Shown piece by piece: positions 9,465-19,625 of a stretch of 64,000 bases of DNA. A program made the translations under genes and the position numbers. Positions within the stretch are counted from its first letter, which is position 1, and each line of letters begins with the position of its first letter. The notes beneath the pieces were generated by a model that had not been told where the DNA came from, made no database searches, and was given only the letters and a program-made list of their open reading frames with translations. Where the stretch lies: the NCBI GenBank assembly GCA_016176845.1, contig JACOWJ010000029.1, forward strand, positions 1-64,000, given 5' to 3'. The stretch comes from Nitrospinota bacterium (GTDB lineage: Bacteria; 2-12-FULL-45-22; JACOWJ01).

Positions 9465-10832
9465 CTACTTCTCCACCAACTCCACCTCCACCTCTGCCCT
9501 TTGGGCGGCCAGCGCTCGGGCCTTCGCCTTCGCCGGCACCAGCCGGACCTTCCTGGGGCTGGCGACCCACATGGCCCCCGCAGCCAGGGCGACGCCCGCA
9601 ATGGCCACCGCGAAGGCGACGTGGTAGCTCCCCGTGGTGTCGAACAGGTATCCGGAGAAGACCGGTCCGAGGGCGCCTCCAATGGCCACCCCGATACCGG
9701 CAGAGCCGAAGATCCTGCCCAGGCTGGGTCCCTGGAACAGGTCGGCCATGACGGCGGTGATCAGAGGCTGGGCGATCCCATAGCTCAGCCCGAAGAGCAG
9801 GCTGAAGGCATAGAGGAGCCACAGCTGAGAGGGGTCGCTCACGGACATCAGCAACAGTATGGCAAGCATATTGCACAAGGCGCCCAGGGTATAGGTCATC
9901 TCTCTTCCGATGTAATCGGACAGGAACCCCCAGCCGAATTTCCCGAGCGTGCCCATCAGCCCCACCAGGGCAAAGGCGCTGCTGGCAACGGTAATGCTAA
10001 ATCCCACATCCACGGCGTGTTGCACCTGGTGCATCATCACCGCATACAGGCCAAAAGGGAAGAACATCAGGTTCGCGACCACAGCCCAGAACCGGAGGGT
10101 CTTGAGGGCCTTCGTCAGAGTCCATTCCGTCTCCGCCCATTGGCGATCCACGATGGTCTCCACCTTTTTGGCCGGCCCTGTCCGGGGATCCTCCCTCCTG
10201 GCCTCTGGAACTTCCCTATCTCCATCGGGCAACAGCCCCATCTCTTCCGGACGGCGGCAGAGAAAGATGGCAGTCAGGGGGGTGATAACGAGGAGCGCGA
10301 TGGAGCCCAGAATCGCATAGCCCCAACGGAAACCGTAATGTTGGATGACCCAAGGGAGCAACAGGCCAACGATGGCGAACATGCCAAAGCCGGTCCCCGA
10401 GGTGGCGGCTCCCGCCGCGGTGCCCCTCCTTCTCACGAACCAATTGGAGATCAGGGTACCCTGGGTAACATACCCCAGACAGGAGACCCCCAGGGCCGCT
10501 ATGCCCGAGCAGAGGTACAGATGCCACAGCTGCGTAATCTGGCTGGTAGCGACCAGGCCCACAAACAGGAAGGCTGCGCCCGCCGGGAAGACGATTCGGG
10601 GACCATACCGGTCGAAGAGGCTCCCGGAGATGGGACTGGTAAAGCCATAAACGGAGATCACGATGGAAAAGGCCATATGGATGCCAGCCCGGCTCCAGCC
10701 GAACTCCTCTTCCAGCGCCACGGAGAATACGGAGAACGAATAACGCAAGGCGTAGGCGATGGCCATGCTGATAAAGGCGACGGCCACGATGACCCATCCG
10801 TAAAAGATTCCCTGGCCTTCTTTCTCCTTCAT
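9465..10832 (-). CDS. MFS transporter, OFA-like
   Basis: MKEKEGQGIFYGWVIVAVAFISMAIAYALRYSFSVFSVAL...; 12-TM-like hydrophobic pattern. Confidence 0.9.
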   Translation of the reverse strand: MKEKEGQGIFYGWVIVAVAFISMAIAYALRYSFSVFSVALEEEFGWSRAGIHMAFSIVISVYGFTSPISGSLFDRYGPRIVFPAGAAFLFVGLVATSQITQLWHLYLCSGIAALGVSCLGYVTQGTLISNWFVRRRGTAAGAATSGTGFGMFAIVGLLLPWVIQHYGFRWGYAILGSIALLVITPLTAIFLCRRPEEMGLLPDGDREVPEARREDPRTGPAKKVETIVDRQWAETEWTLTKALKTLRFWAVVANLMFFPFGLYAVMMHQVQHAVDVGFSITVASSAFALVGLMGTLGKFGWGFLSDYIGREMTYTLGALCNMLAILLLMSVSDPSQLWLLYAFSLLFGLSYGIAQPLITAVMADLFQGPSLGRIFGSAGIGVAIGGALGPVFSGYLFDTTGSYHVAFAVAIAGVALAAGAMWVASPRKVRLVPAKAKARALAAQRAEVEVELVEK

Positions 10833-11195
10833 GGCAGGTCCCTCCTTCCTCCGGAAATGGTCCTGGTCGATGACCTCCCGGCGGCCTTGAAATTGACAGT
10901 ATGCAACGTGGAACGGGTTCGGTACAGAGAAGCGAACGGGCTGAAACAGAACAGGAGAAGGACCGGCGCAGCCAAACTGGAGCATCCGTCAAGAGAAGGG
11001 GTAGGGGTCAGCCCCAGATCTTTATCTCACTCTCTCCCTCTTTTGTCAACAGTTTTGTCAGGCCAGACAAAGGGGGGGGGTGAGTATTCCAGATGGCTGC
11101 AGTAAAGGGGTAGACCCGGAGAGATTTCACTTGAGGAGTAAGGCGCTGTCGTGCTAGAGTAAATACCTGGGAAAATAGAAGAAGCCATAGACGAC

Positions 11196-11801
11196 TTGGC
11201 TGAAAGGGCTGTAGATCGTATGGAAGCCCACGGGAGGAAGATCATGAACACCGTGCGACGCGAGACCCCATTGCCCTCAGGGCAATGGATCCGGATCGTG
11301 GAGGGGGATCTCACCCAAGAGGCCGTGGATGCCATCGTGAACGCGGCCAACGAGCGGCTCCAGCACGGGGGAGGAGTGGCGGGCGTCATCGTGCGCAAAG
11401 GGGGCCGGGTCATCCAGGAAGAAAGCAACCGGATCGGATACGTCCCAACCGGTTCCGCCGCCATCACCACGGGCGGGGCCCTGCCCGCCCGGCACGTCAT
11501 CCACGCCGTAGGGCCCATCTGGGGCTCCGGGGACGAAGATAACAAGCTCATCTCCGCCATCCGGAGCAGCCTCCTCCTGGCTGAACAGCATGGACTCTCA
11601 TCGATATCGTTTCCGGCCATCTCCTCGGGGATCTTCGGGTTCCCCAAGGACCGTTGCGCGCGCCTTCTGCTGGAGAGCACCCGGGACTTCTTGACCGATA
11701 ACCCCTCTTCCCATGTCCGGGAGGTGCGCTTCTGCCTGTTCGATTCGCCCACGCTGGATGAGTTTATTACGGCCTTCGACAAGTTAGCTCAAAGCTCGTA
11801 G
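11196..11801 (+). CDS. Macro domain (ADP-ribose binding/hydrolase) protein
   Basis: IVEGDLTQEAVDAIVNAANERLQHGGGVAGVI, ARHVIHAVGPIW, SISFPAISSGIFGFP. Confidence 0.95.
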   Translation: MAERAVDRMEAHGRKIMNTVRRETPLPSGQWIRIVEGDLTQEAVDAIVNAANERLQHGGGVAGVIVRKGGRVIQEESNRIGYVPTGSAAITTGGALPARHVIHAVGPIWGSGDEDNKLISAIRSSLLLAEQHGLSSISFPAISSGIFGFPKDRCARLLLESTRDFLTDNPSSHVREVRFCLFDSPTLDEFITAFDKLAQSS

Positions 11802-11830
11802 CTCATAGCTCATAGAGGGTTTAGCTCCGA

Positions 11831-11932
11831 GCTGAGAAAGGTAATTCCTATACGCTTAAATTACCCCCCCTTGCCCCCCCTTCGTAAGGGGGGGGTGGGG
11901 GGGTTCTTGGCTGAAAACGGAAATTCCTATAC
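11831..11932 (+). repeat. Composite repeat with two (G)GAAATTCCTATAC-type elements flanking a C7/G7 hairpin
   Basis: GCTGAGAAAGGTAATTCCTATACG...CCCCCCTTCGTAAGGGGGGG...GGCTGAAAACGGAAATTCCTATAC; related to 53401-53463. Confidence 0.75.
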
Positions 11933-12002
11933 CTTAGATTTATGAATAATACAGGTTGAGTGAACAGCCGGCGAAGGAAGAAAAAAGGAGGAGGATACTC
12001 CC

Positions 12003-14426
12003 ATGGAAGAATACTCGGTGATCGGCCAGAGGATTCCCCGCGTGGACGGCCCCATCAAGGCGAGCGGAGAGGCGAAGTACGCCGCGGACCTCTCGCTGCC
12101 GGGCATGCTCCACGGGGCGATCTTGCGCACTCCCCTACCCCATGCCAGGATCTTGCAGATCGATGCCAGCCGGGCCGAGCGGCTGCCCGGGGTCCGGGCG
12201 GTGGTAGTCGGCCCGGACCTGGGAAATTTTAAGTACGGCTTTCTCCCCACCACGCGGGATGAGTCTCCCCTGGCGCTCGACAAGGTCCGCTTCATCGGGG
12301 AGGAGGTGGCCGCCGTGGCCGCCATCGACGAGGATACGGCCCAGGAGGCCCTCGAGCGGATCCGGGTGGATTACGAGGAGCTGCCGGCGGTCTTCGATCC
12401 CCTCGAGGCAATGGCGGAAGGGGCCCCCCGCATCCACGACCACGCCGAGCGGAACGTCAGCGCCCGGGCCTCGATGAACTTCGGCGATGTAGAAAAGGGC
12501 TTTCGGGAGTCGGACCACATCCGAGAGGATCGCTTTGTCACCCAGCCCGTCCTGCACGGCTTCCTGGAGCCCCACGCCGTCCTTGCGAGCTACGATAGCT
12601 CTGGGAAGCTGACGATCTGGGCCTCCAAGCAGAGCCCCTACTTCCTCTATCGCAACCTCTCTACCGCCCTGGGCCTGCCCTTGAGCCGGGTGCGGGTGAT
12701 CCAGCCGTGCATCGGCGGGGGCTTCGGAGGCAAGAACGAGTCCTTCGCCCTCGACTTCGCCGCCGCCCTGCTCTCGAAGAAGACGGGCCGGCCGGTGAAG
12801 ATCGTTTACTCCCAGGAAGAGGTTTTGACCGCCGGCCGCCGCCGCCACGCGATGATTCTGGAGCTCAAGACGGGCGTGAAGCGCGACGGCACGCTGGTGG
12901 CCAGTTCTTGTCGCAACATCGCCGACGGGGGGGCTTACACCAGCGTGGGGCCGCTCACCATCTACCTGTGCGGCGTCTTCCTGACGCTCCCCTACCGGCT
13001 TCCCCATGTCAAGTACGAGGCCTTTCGCGTTTACACCAACAAGCCGGTATGCGTGGCCCAGCGAGGAAACGGGATCCCGCAGATGCGCTTCGCCGCCGAC
13101 TGCCAGCTGGACATGATCGCGCAGGACCTGGGCATCGATCCCGTGGAGATCCGCCTGAAGAACGCCATCCGCTCCGGGGACCGCACGGCGAACGACCTGG
13201 CCATCACCAGCTGCGGCCTGAGCAAGTGCATCGAAAAGGTGGCCGAGGCAGCGGGCTGGGAGGAGAAGCGCCGGCAGCCCCGGGGGACGGGCAAGCTCCT
13301 GCGGGGGATCGGCTTGGCCTGCAATTCCCTGGTCTCGGGGGCCCGGTTGCGGGGCCACAACAGCTCCGGGGCGATGGTCAAGATCCATGAGGACGGCGGG
13401 GTAAGCCTGCTGACCGGGGCGACCGACTCGGGCCAGGGAGCCGAGACCGTCCTGGCCCAGATCGCCGCCGAGGAGCTGGGGGTCGGGGTGGAGGACATCC
13501 AGGTCTCCCGGGTGGACAGTGAGCTTACGCCGGTCGATCCCGGCAGCTACGGCAGCCGGGTGACCTCCATAGCCGGCAACGCCGTCAAGGCCGCCGCCGG
13601 CGATGCCCGCCGCCAGCTGGCCGAGGCGGCCGCCGAGCGGCTCGACGCCCTGCCCGAGCAGATCGAATTCCGCAATCGCCGGGTCTACGTGAAGGAAAGC
13701 CCCAGGCCCTTCGACCTCGCTCAGGACAGGCTCATCTCCCCGCCCGCTGCTGAAGCGGAGCCGAAGAGCATTCCCATGGGGGAATTGAAAGAAAGAAGGG
13801 AAGCCCAGACCGGGGGTAAGCTTCAAGCAACGGAGCGGGGGATGAGCTTTAAGCAGCTGGCGCAGCTGGCCTGTTACGCCGGCAGCGGCAAGACGATCCT
13901 GGGGCGAGGCTCCTACGCCCACGATATCGAAGTGCCCAACTGGGAGACGGGCGAAGGGAACCTCTCGGCCGCTTACAGCTTCGGCGCCCAGGCGGCCGAG
14001 GTGGAGGTGGACACCGAGACGGGACAGGTCCGGGTGGTCAGCACCGCCGTAGCCCACGACTGCGGCCGGGCGATCAACCCCATGGCGGTGGAGGGGCAGT
14101 TCGAGGGCTCGATCTCCGCGGGGCTGGGCCAGGCCTTGCTCGAGGAGTTTACCCTCGAAGAGGGGAGCACCCTCAACCCCAGCCTCATGGGCTACCATCT
14201 CCCCAGCGCCCCAGATATGCCCCCGGTGAAGACCGTCCTGGTGGAGACCCACGACCCCGTCGGTCCTTACGGAGCCAAGGAGGCGGGCGAGGGGACGCAG
14301 ATCTCCACGGTCCCCGCCATCGTCAACGCCATCAACCACGCCCTCGGGGTCTGGATCAAGGAGCTTCCCATCACGCCGGAAAAGATCCTGAAGGCCTTGG
14401 AGGAAAGAGGGGGACAACGAACATGA
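12003..14426 (+). CDS. Xanthine dehydrogenase-family molybdopterin-binding subunit
   Basis: YSVIGQRIPRVDGPIKASGEAKYAADLSLPGMLHGAILRTPLPHARI, IGGGFGGKNE, AHDCGRAINPMAVEGQ, GPYGAKEAGEG. Confidence 0.95.
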   Translation: MEEYSVIGQRIPRVDGPIKASGEAKYAADLSLPGMLHGAILRTPLPHARILQIDASRAERLPGVRAVVVGPDLGNFKYGFLPTTRDESPLALDKVRFIGEEVAAVAAIDEDTAQEALERIRVDYEELPAVFDPLEAMAEGAPRIHDHAERNVSARASMNFGDVEKGFRESDHIREDRFVTQPVLHGFLEPHAVLASYDSSGKLTIWASKQSPYFLYRNLSTALGLPLSRVRVIQPCIGGGFGGKNESFALDFAAALLSKKTGRPVKIVYSQEEVLTAGRRRHAMILELKTGVKRDGTLVASSCRNIADGGAYTSVGPLTIYLCGVFLTLPYRLPHVKYEAFRVYTNKPVCVAQRGNGIPQMRFAADCQLDMIAQDLGIDPVEIRLKNAIRSGDRTANDLAITSCGLSKCIEKVAEAAGWEEKRRQPRGTGKLLRGIGLACNSLVSGARLRGHNSSGAMVKIHEDGGVSLLTGATDSGQGAETVLAQIAAEELGVGVEDIQVSRVDSELTPVDPGSYGSRVTSIAGNAVKAAAGDARRQLAEAAAERLDALPEQIEFRNRRVYVKESPRPFDLAQDRLISPPAAEAEPKSIPMGELKERREAQTGGKLQATERGMSFKQLAQLACYAGSGKTILGRGSYAHDIEVPNWETGEGNLSAAYSFGAQAAEVEVDTETGQVRVVSTAVAHDCGRAINPMAVEGQFEGSISAGLGQALLEEFTLEEGSTLNPSLMGYHLPSAPDMPPVKTVLVETHDPVGPYGAKEAGEGTQISTVPAIVNAINHALGVWIKELPITPEKILKALEERGGQRT
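13706..13733 (+). repeat. Dispersed 'TTCGACCTCGCTCAGGACAGGCTC' repeat inside a CDS
   Basis: Translates as PFDLAQDRL (+) and EPVLSEVEG (-), which I recognise as signatures of a repeat common in uncultured bacterial genomes. Confidence 0.6.
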
Positions 14427-15544
14427 TGAGCGCCGAGGAGAGAATTCAAGCCGCCATCCACCTGGAGGAGTCCGACCAGGTCCCCACCTACTTCATGTGC
14501 TCGCTCTTCGCGGCCCGCTACGCCGGGATCCCCACGGAGCAGTTCCTGGAGGAGAAGGAGGCCTACCACCGGGCCATGGACCGGCTCTACGAGGACCTTG
14601 GGGGGTGGGACGCCATCTGGGCGACGGGGGGGCTCGACTATGCCAACACGGCCTTCATGTTCGGCATGAAGATGCGTTTCCCGGGCCGGGACCTTCCTTC
14701 CGACACCACCTTTCAGTTGCTGGAGGAGCCCGTCCTCCGGTCGGAGGATTACGACGTCATCCTGGAGAAGGGCTGGCCGGCCTTCAGCGGCGAGGTCATG
14801 GCTCGCATCCGGCCCGACCTCTTCGGGGGCGCGGAGGGCCGCCAGCGGATGAAGGAGGCCCGGGTCCGCTGGAGCGCCGAGATGGCCCGGGACATCGCTA
14901 AATGGAAAGAGCGGGGCGTGGTTCCTCTCCTGGGGGGATTTACCGGCCATCCCCTCTCCACCCTCTCGCTGATGCGGACGCTGGAGGAGTTCACCGCAGA
15001 TCTCTATCGCTGCCCGGACAAGGTCCTGGCAGTGATGCAGAACATCGCCCAGCGGGCCATCGAGTCTTCCATCGCCCAGGTCCGGGCCTCGGGCATCCGG
15101 CGGGTCTTCCTGGCCGATAACCGCAGCTGTGCCGGGCTGCTCTCGCTCAAATTCTTCGAACGCTTCGCCCTGCCCATCCTGGTGCAGATGGTGGAGGCCC
15201 TGGCAACCGAGGGGATCACCACCGTGCTCCACTTCGATCAGAACTGGACGCGCAACCTCCCCTACTTGCGCCAGCTTCCCTCCAAAAGCTGCATCCTGCA
15301 GCTGGATGGCGCGACCGACATCCTCCGGGCCAAGGAGGTGTTGGGCGACCACCTGTGCCTCCAGGGCGATGTCCCGGCCTCGCTGCTGGCCCTGGGCACG
15401 CCCCGGGAGGTGGAGAGCTATGTCCGGCGGCTGATCGAGACAGTGGGACGGGGCGGCGGCTTCATCCTCTCCAGCGGCTGCGAGGTTCCCATTAACGCCC
15501 GGCCCGAAAACGTCCGCGCGATGCTGGAGGCGGCTAGAAGATGA
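14423..15544 (+). CDS. Uroporphyrinogen decarboxylase-family protein
   Basis: SAEERIQAAIHLEESDQVPTYFM, TVLHFDQNWTRNLPYLRQLPSKSCILQLDGATDI, GGGFILSSGCEVPINARPENVRAM. Confidence 0.88.
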   Translation: MMSAEERIQAAIHLEESDQVPTYFMCSLFAARYAGIPTEQFLEEKEAYHRAMDRLYEDLGGWDAIWATGGLDYANTAFMFGMKMRFPGRDLPSDTTFQLLEEPVLRSEDYDVILEKGWPAFSGEVMARIRPDLFGGAEGRQRMKEARVRWSAEMARDIAKWKERGVVPLLGGFTGHPLSTLSLMRTLEEFTADLYRCPDKVLAVMQNIAQRAIESSIAQVRASGIRRVFLADNRSCAGLLSLKFFERFALPILVQMVEALATEGITTVLHFDQNWTRNLPYLRQLPSKSCILQLDGATDILRAKEVLGDHLCLQGDVPASLLALGTPREVESYVRRLIETVGRGGGFILSSGCEVPINARPENVRAMLEAARR

Positions 15545-15604
15545 TGGAGAGGACCCAATCGCTTGAACTTTTCGGACCGGCTCCAAAAAGAGCAGGAGGT
15601 TTCA

Positions 15605-16393
15605 ATGGCATCTCCCTTTCCGGGCATGAACCCCTATCTCGAAGAGAGTAATATCTGGCCGGGCTTCCATCATCGTTTAGCCGATGAACTGGCAGGCCAA
15701 TTGAATGCCCGCATCGGCCCCAAATACTATGCCGATGTGGAAGTGCGCACCGTCTTTGAAGAGGTGGCCATTGCCGTGCCCCGCACCATCTACCCGGATG
15801 TCGGCATCTATGAACCGTCAAATCTTGAACCCGTGCCGGGACCGGTGGCAATGGCTGTGGCCATCTCGCCCGCGCCGGTGCAGCGGCTGACAACCGTCGG
15901 CCAGACCAGACTGCACGCCGTGCGCGTCTACCTGACCGAAACCGACGAGTTGGTAACCTCCATCGAGATCCTCTCCCCTTCCAACAAGCGAGTGGGCGAG
16001 GGGCTGGAAGCCTATCGCCGTAAGCGGGCGCAACTCCTGCTCTCGCCTGTGCATCTGGTCGAGATTGACCTGCTGCGTGGTGGAGAGCGGCCGGGCCGGG
16101 AAGTGGTCGCTCCCCCTCTGGAGGCCGATTACATCCTGCTGGTCAATCGCTGCCGCGCCGGGGACGAACCGCGCATCTCGGAGATCTGGCCGGTAGCGCT
16201 CAATGAGCCCCTGCCGGTGCTGCCCGTACCCTTGCTCCCTCCGGACCCCGATGTGGCGTTGGAGCTGAGTGCGGCGCTCCAGGCCGTCTATGTCCGGGCG
16301 GGCTACGCCTGGCGCATCCACTATCAACCTCCTGTGCCTCCCCCTGAGCTGCGACCCGAAATGGCCGCCTGGCTCAAACAGCTCCTGGGGTGA
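15605..16393 (+). CDS. DUF4058 family protein
   Basis: MASPFPGMNPYLEESNIWPGFHHRLADEL; start chosen at MASPFPGMNP. Confidence 0.88.
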   Translation: MASPFPGMNPYLEESNIWPGFHHRLADELAGQLNARIGPKYYADVEVRTVFEEVAIAVPRTIYPDVGIYEPSNLEPVPGPVAMAVAISPAPVQRLTTVGQTRLHAVRVYLTETDELVTSIEILSPSNKRVGEGLEAYRRKRAQLLLSPVHLVEIDLLRGGERPGREVVAPPLEADYILLVNRCRAGDEPRISEIWPVALNEPLPVLPVPLLPPDPDVALELSAALQAVYVRAGYAWRIHYQPPVPPPELRPEMAAWLKQLLG

Positions 16394-16502
16394 AAGAGCC
16401 GATGGTTGGTTGTTGGGCTGCAAAGCCTGACCTTACTGCGATTGATCCCGAAACCCAAACCATGGCGCCGTTGTTCAATCCGGGTGTGCAGGAATTGGCT
16501 TC

Positions 16503-16859
16503 ATGATTGAATTATTGAAAGAACGGTTCACTCGAGACAGGCAAGCGGTCTACGACCGGTGTGAGCGTATTTTACATCGGTTATTGGAGCATAAAGAGGT
16601 CTTTGAAAGATATCCTGACCTGCGAAGGGTTATTCTATTTGGGTCTTTTGCCCTGCGTAGGGCAAGAGAAGATTCGGATGTTGACGTTTACGTAGAAGGT
16701 CTGGGAGCCAGAGAGTATTGGGAATTATGGGCCGGTTTGGAAGATCTATTAGGTTCTTCTGTCGATCTTCACGACGAAAAGGATGGCCTTGACATTGAAT
16801 GGATTGAAAGAGAAGGCATTTTAATTTATGAAAGAGGCATTTGCAATTCTAAAAGCTGA
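16503..16859 (+). CDS. MNT-type minimal nucleotidyltransferase (antitoxin-like)
   Basis: VILFGSFALRRAREDSDVDVYVEG (GSxxx...DxD); overlaps the downstream ORF. Confidence 0.85.
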   Translation: MIELLKERFTRDRQAVYDRCERILHRLLEHKEVFERYPDLRRVILFGSFALRRAREDSDVDVYVEGLGAREYWELWAGLEDLLGSSVDLHDEKDGLDIEWIEREGILIYERGICNSKS

Positions 16860-17310
16860 GATAAAAGAGGAGATTTCTCAACTTGATAAAGTGAAAACCG
16901 AATACGAGGCTTTGTGGCAAAGGGTTAACCTGGAAAACCCAACCAGGGATGAAGTGATTTTAATTGGGTTTCATCTTCACAATTTCTATAATGGGAGTGA
17001 GAACATATTCAGGTTAATTGTCAGGTTTTTTGAAAATGATTTACCTCCTTTAACATGGCATGATGAACTTTTGAAAAGAATGATGTTGGAGATAGAAGGT
17101 ATCAGGCTCCAAGTCATTGACCGTCCGCTCTTTAAGAAGCTTGATGAATTCCGAAAGTTTCGTCATGTGTTCCGTAGCGTCTATTCTTTTGAGCTTGACT
17201 GGGAAAAGATGAAGCTTGTTGCCAGGGTGTTTGATGAAACTTATAAGGACTTCGTTGAGGCTGTAACCAGGTTCCTGGAGAAGATGGAGAAGGCTATTGC
17301 AGGAGGGTAA
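16828..17310 (+). CDS. HepT-like (HEPN-type) putative ribonuclease toxin
   Basis: Paired with the MNT gene; FRKFRHVFRSVYSFELDW. Confidence 0.75.
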   Translation: MKEAFAILKAEIKEEISQLDKVKTEYEALWQRVNLENPTRDEVILIGFHLHNFYNGSENIFRLIVRFFENDLPPLTWHDELLKRMMLEIEGIRLQVIDRPLFKKLDEFRKFRHVFRSVYSFELDWEKMKLVARVFDETYKDFVEAVTRFLEKMEKAIAGG

Positions 17311-17361
17311 GTACTTGCTCAGTGCGAAGAGTTGAAGGATGCTGCCCGGTTCCTGTAGCTC

Positions 17362-17495
17362 TTACTGCCTGAGCAGGCCCAGGATCTCCAGCGCCCGCCT
17401 CACAGCTGCCGTGCGGGTTTGGACACCCAGCTTCCGGTAGATTTGTTCCAGATGATACTGCACCGTGCGGGGGCTGATGCCCAGGATCATCAGCC
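17362..17495 (-). pseudogene. LuxR-type HTH C-terminal remnant
   Basis: Minus-strand translation LMILGISPRTVQYHLEQIYRKLGVQTRTAAVRRALEILGLLRQ*. Confidence 0.7.
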
Positions 17496-17584
17496 GCTCA
17501 TATGGTCGAACGTGTCATGGCGAAAGACTTTGCGCAGAATGGACTGCCGCTCTCGCGCGGACATGAATCGGAGGTCTCCTCCTG

Positions 17585-18125
17585 TCAGAATTCATCTTCC
17601 TCCTCCTCTGGCCGTATCTCTTGAGCCACGAGCTCCTGCCACACAGTCAGCACCGCTGGGTCAGCTCCGGTTGCTTGTAGACAGTCCACGACCGGACCCG
17701 GATCGCATTTGAGGTCGGAAAATCTCAACAACAGCACCGCCAGATCTCGCCAATCAGTGCCCGACTTCGGCTGGCCGCGCGCTGATGGTACGCTATCACC
17801 TTGTAGGCAATCAATTCTGCTGGGGCCATCACCAGCACGTCCCCTATTCGTTGTGCTAAGGGCAACCTCTCGACGGGCTTCACATCGACCAGGTGACGGT
17901 TGCCAGACTTCCGAACCTGGAACAACCGATATCCCTGTCCTTGGCTAACTTGTCGCACGCGCACTGCTATGTGGAACCGTTGACCCAGATAGTCTCACAA
18001 CTCCTGCGCGAGATCTTTGGCACGGGGCGAAAGGAGATCTATATCCTGGGTCATCCGTGGTTGACCCACGTAAGCATTGACGGCCTGAGCGCCAAACACC
18101 ACAGTAGGCCCTGAGGGCCCTAAAA
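17585..18125 (-). pseudogene. Frameshifted nucleotidyltransferase-fold protein (AbiEii-like)
   Basis: Pieces in different frames: TVVFGAQAVNAYVGQPRMTQDIDLLSPRAKDLAQEL / VRQVSQGQGYRLFQVRKSGNRHLVDVKPVERLP...PAELIAYKVIAYHQR / DLAVLLLRFSDLKCDPGPVVDCLQATG. Confidence 0.6.
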
Positions 18126-18690
18126 TGCTCTTTTGATTTCTGGACACATTGATATAGCGCCTCTTCGTCCTTCGCTGCATAATGGATATAACGACCAAGA
18201 ACACCCCGCAGGGAGGGCAAAGGGATGAGCCTCTTGAAAGCAAGCGTTTCGGTAGCGCTGGTGGTGAGGGTAGGTTTGGGTCTGACCCTGGCCTGGATAT
18301 TGAGTGAGCTCACGAGAGGTCCCGCCGGAGGTGGAGCGAGGCTGCGTCCGAGGAAAGAAGAAGATGCCCAGCAGCCAGGCCCAGGAGAACCTACTGTGGC
18401 TGTTGAACCGGCTCAACCGATCGAGACTCCCCAGCTGGCCGTGGCGACCAACGATCTCTGCAACGCTGGCAGCCTGGACTGTCGGCGCAGCGAAGGCTGG
18501 GCTCGACGGCGCCAGGAGGATGTCAAGGCGATCCTGGGCAAGGAGACCGACCGAACGCTGGAAGCCTTGATCCGCTGGGGCCACACGGGAGTAGTTCCCG
18601 ACCGAGAAATGCGCTGGGTGGTCGACCTGCGTAAGATGATGCTGGTCAACCAGCTGCGAGACTTAGAAGCACCTGCCTGGCGGTCCTGGC

Positions 18691-19191
18691 TCAGGGGCGC
18701 TCGAACTCGAAGGAGACCTCTGTGGGCTTCCTCTCCTTCCCCCCCGTCAGCTTCCGCTCCAGTTCCCGCATCTCCGGGGTAGGCTCCAGGGAGAGGGTGA
18801 GCCGGTACTTGCCCTTCAGGGCTGGAGGGAGGTCCCCCTGGTAGTGCAGGCCCTCCCGCTCGATAACCGGCTTGAGGGAGAGTTTCAAGGGCTCACCCGG
18901 GCCCTCCAGCGTGACGTTGACCTTCAGGTAAGCGAAGGCCCGCCCCTCCACTTCCCGGACCAGGACGTTGAGTCGCTGGCCGGACGGAGAGGGCGACTCC
19001 AGGAAGGCCTCCACTTCCACCGCACCGGTCTTGGCTTTCCCGATCTCCTGTCGCTGGACCTCTCCCTCGGCGGCCTCTCCCTCGTTCCAGGTAAAGGGTA
19101 GAAACAGCAGTACCCCGACCAGTAAAACAGATCCGACCTGAACGCGAATACCCAATTTCAAGGTGGCTTCCTCCCGATATCTTGATCTCAT
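18691..19191 (-). CDS. Hypothetical protein with N-terminal hydrophobic signal
   Basis: MRSRYREEATLKLGIRVQVGSVLLVGVLLFLPFTWNEGEAAEGE...; start approximate. Confidence 0.5.
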   Translation of the reverse strand: MRSRYREEATLKLGIRVQVGSVLLVGVLLFLPFTWNEGEAAEGEVQRQEIGKAKTGAVEVEAFLESPSPSGQRLNVLVREVEGRAFAYLKVNVTLEGPGEPLKLSLKPVIEREGLHYQGDLPPALKGKYRLTLSLEPTPEMRELERKLTGGKERKPTEVSFEFERP

Positions 19192-19220
19192 AAGATGACC
19201 CAATTCCAGCACCAGCGGGG

Positions 19221-19625
19221 TCACATGGACCATTTTAACATATAATGCCTGTGATTCAAGTCGTAATATTCCACCCGTTGACTTGTCACCCGAGCGACTT
19301 TACCCATACGAATGGCCTTTGTTTTGAATTCTTCCAAGCGGAACAAATGCCGTAACCGTCCAGGAATCTCGGATGCCCGGCAGTCAGGCAACGGAAAACA
19401 AAGAACACAATACCGTTCATCGGCTCGAATCCGCTCCCAAAAATCTGTCACATTGATGGTGATAAAAGTCGATTGGCGTGCTCGGCACAAGAGATCAGGG
19501 ATTGCATCGTCTTTAATGACTGTCCCAGGCCGAAGTTCCGTGATATCTAAGACTCGCCCTCGATACCAGTGATCAATTCCTTCGATTACCCCGGTTCCTA
19601 GCAACTGCTCATCGACCACAATCAT
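19221..19625 (-). CDS. PIN-like (DUF5615-like) putative toxin
   Basis: MIVVDEQLLG...ITELRPGTVIKDDAIPDLLCRARQSTFITINVTDFW; 4-nt overlap with upstream DUF433 gene. Confidence 0.65.
   Translation of the reverse strand: MIVVDEQLLGTGVIEGIDHWYRGRVLDITELRPGTVIKDDAIPDLLCRARQSTFITINVTDFWERIRADERYCVLCFPLPDCRASEIPGRLRHLFRLEEFKTKAIRMGKVARVTSQRVEYYDLNHRHYMLKWSM

Noticed and set aside
9501-11105. 534-aa plus-strand ORF
   Set aside because: Antisense to the MFS transporter; no domain, biased composition.
12135-14417. 760-aa minus-strand ORF
   Set aside because: Antisense to the molybdopterin subunit; shadow ORF.
14267-15586. 439-aa minus-strand ORF
   Set aside because: Antisense to the UroD-like gene; shadow ORF.
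18225-18782. 185-aa plus-strand ORF between decayed genes
   Set aside because: No convincing domain, composition ambiguous and region is full of remnants; not called as a gene.
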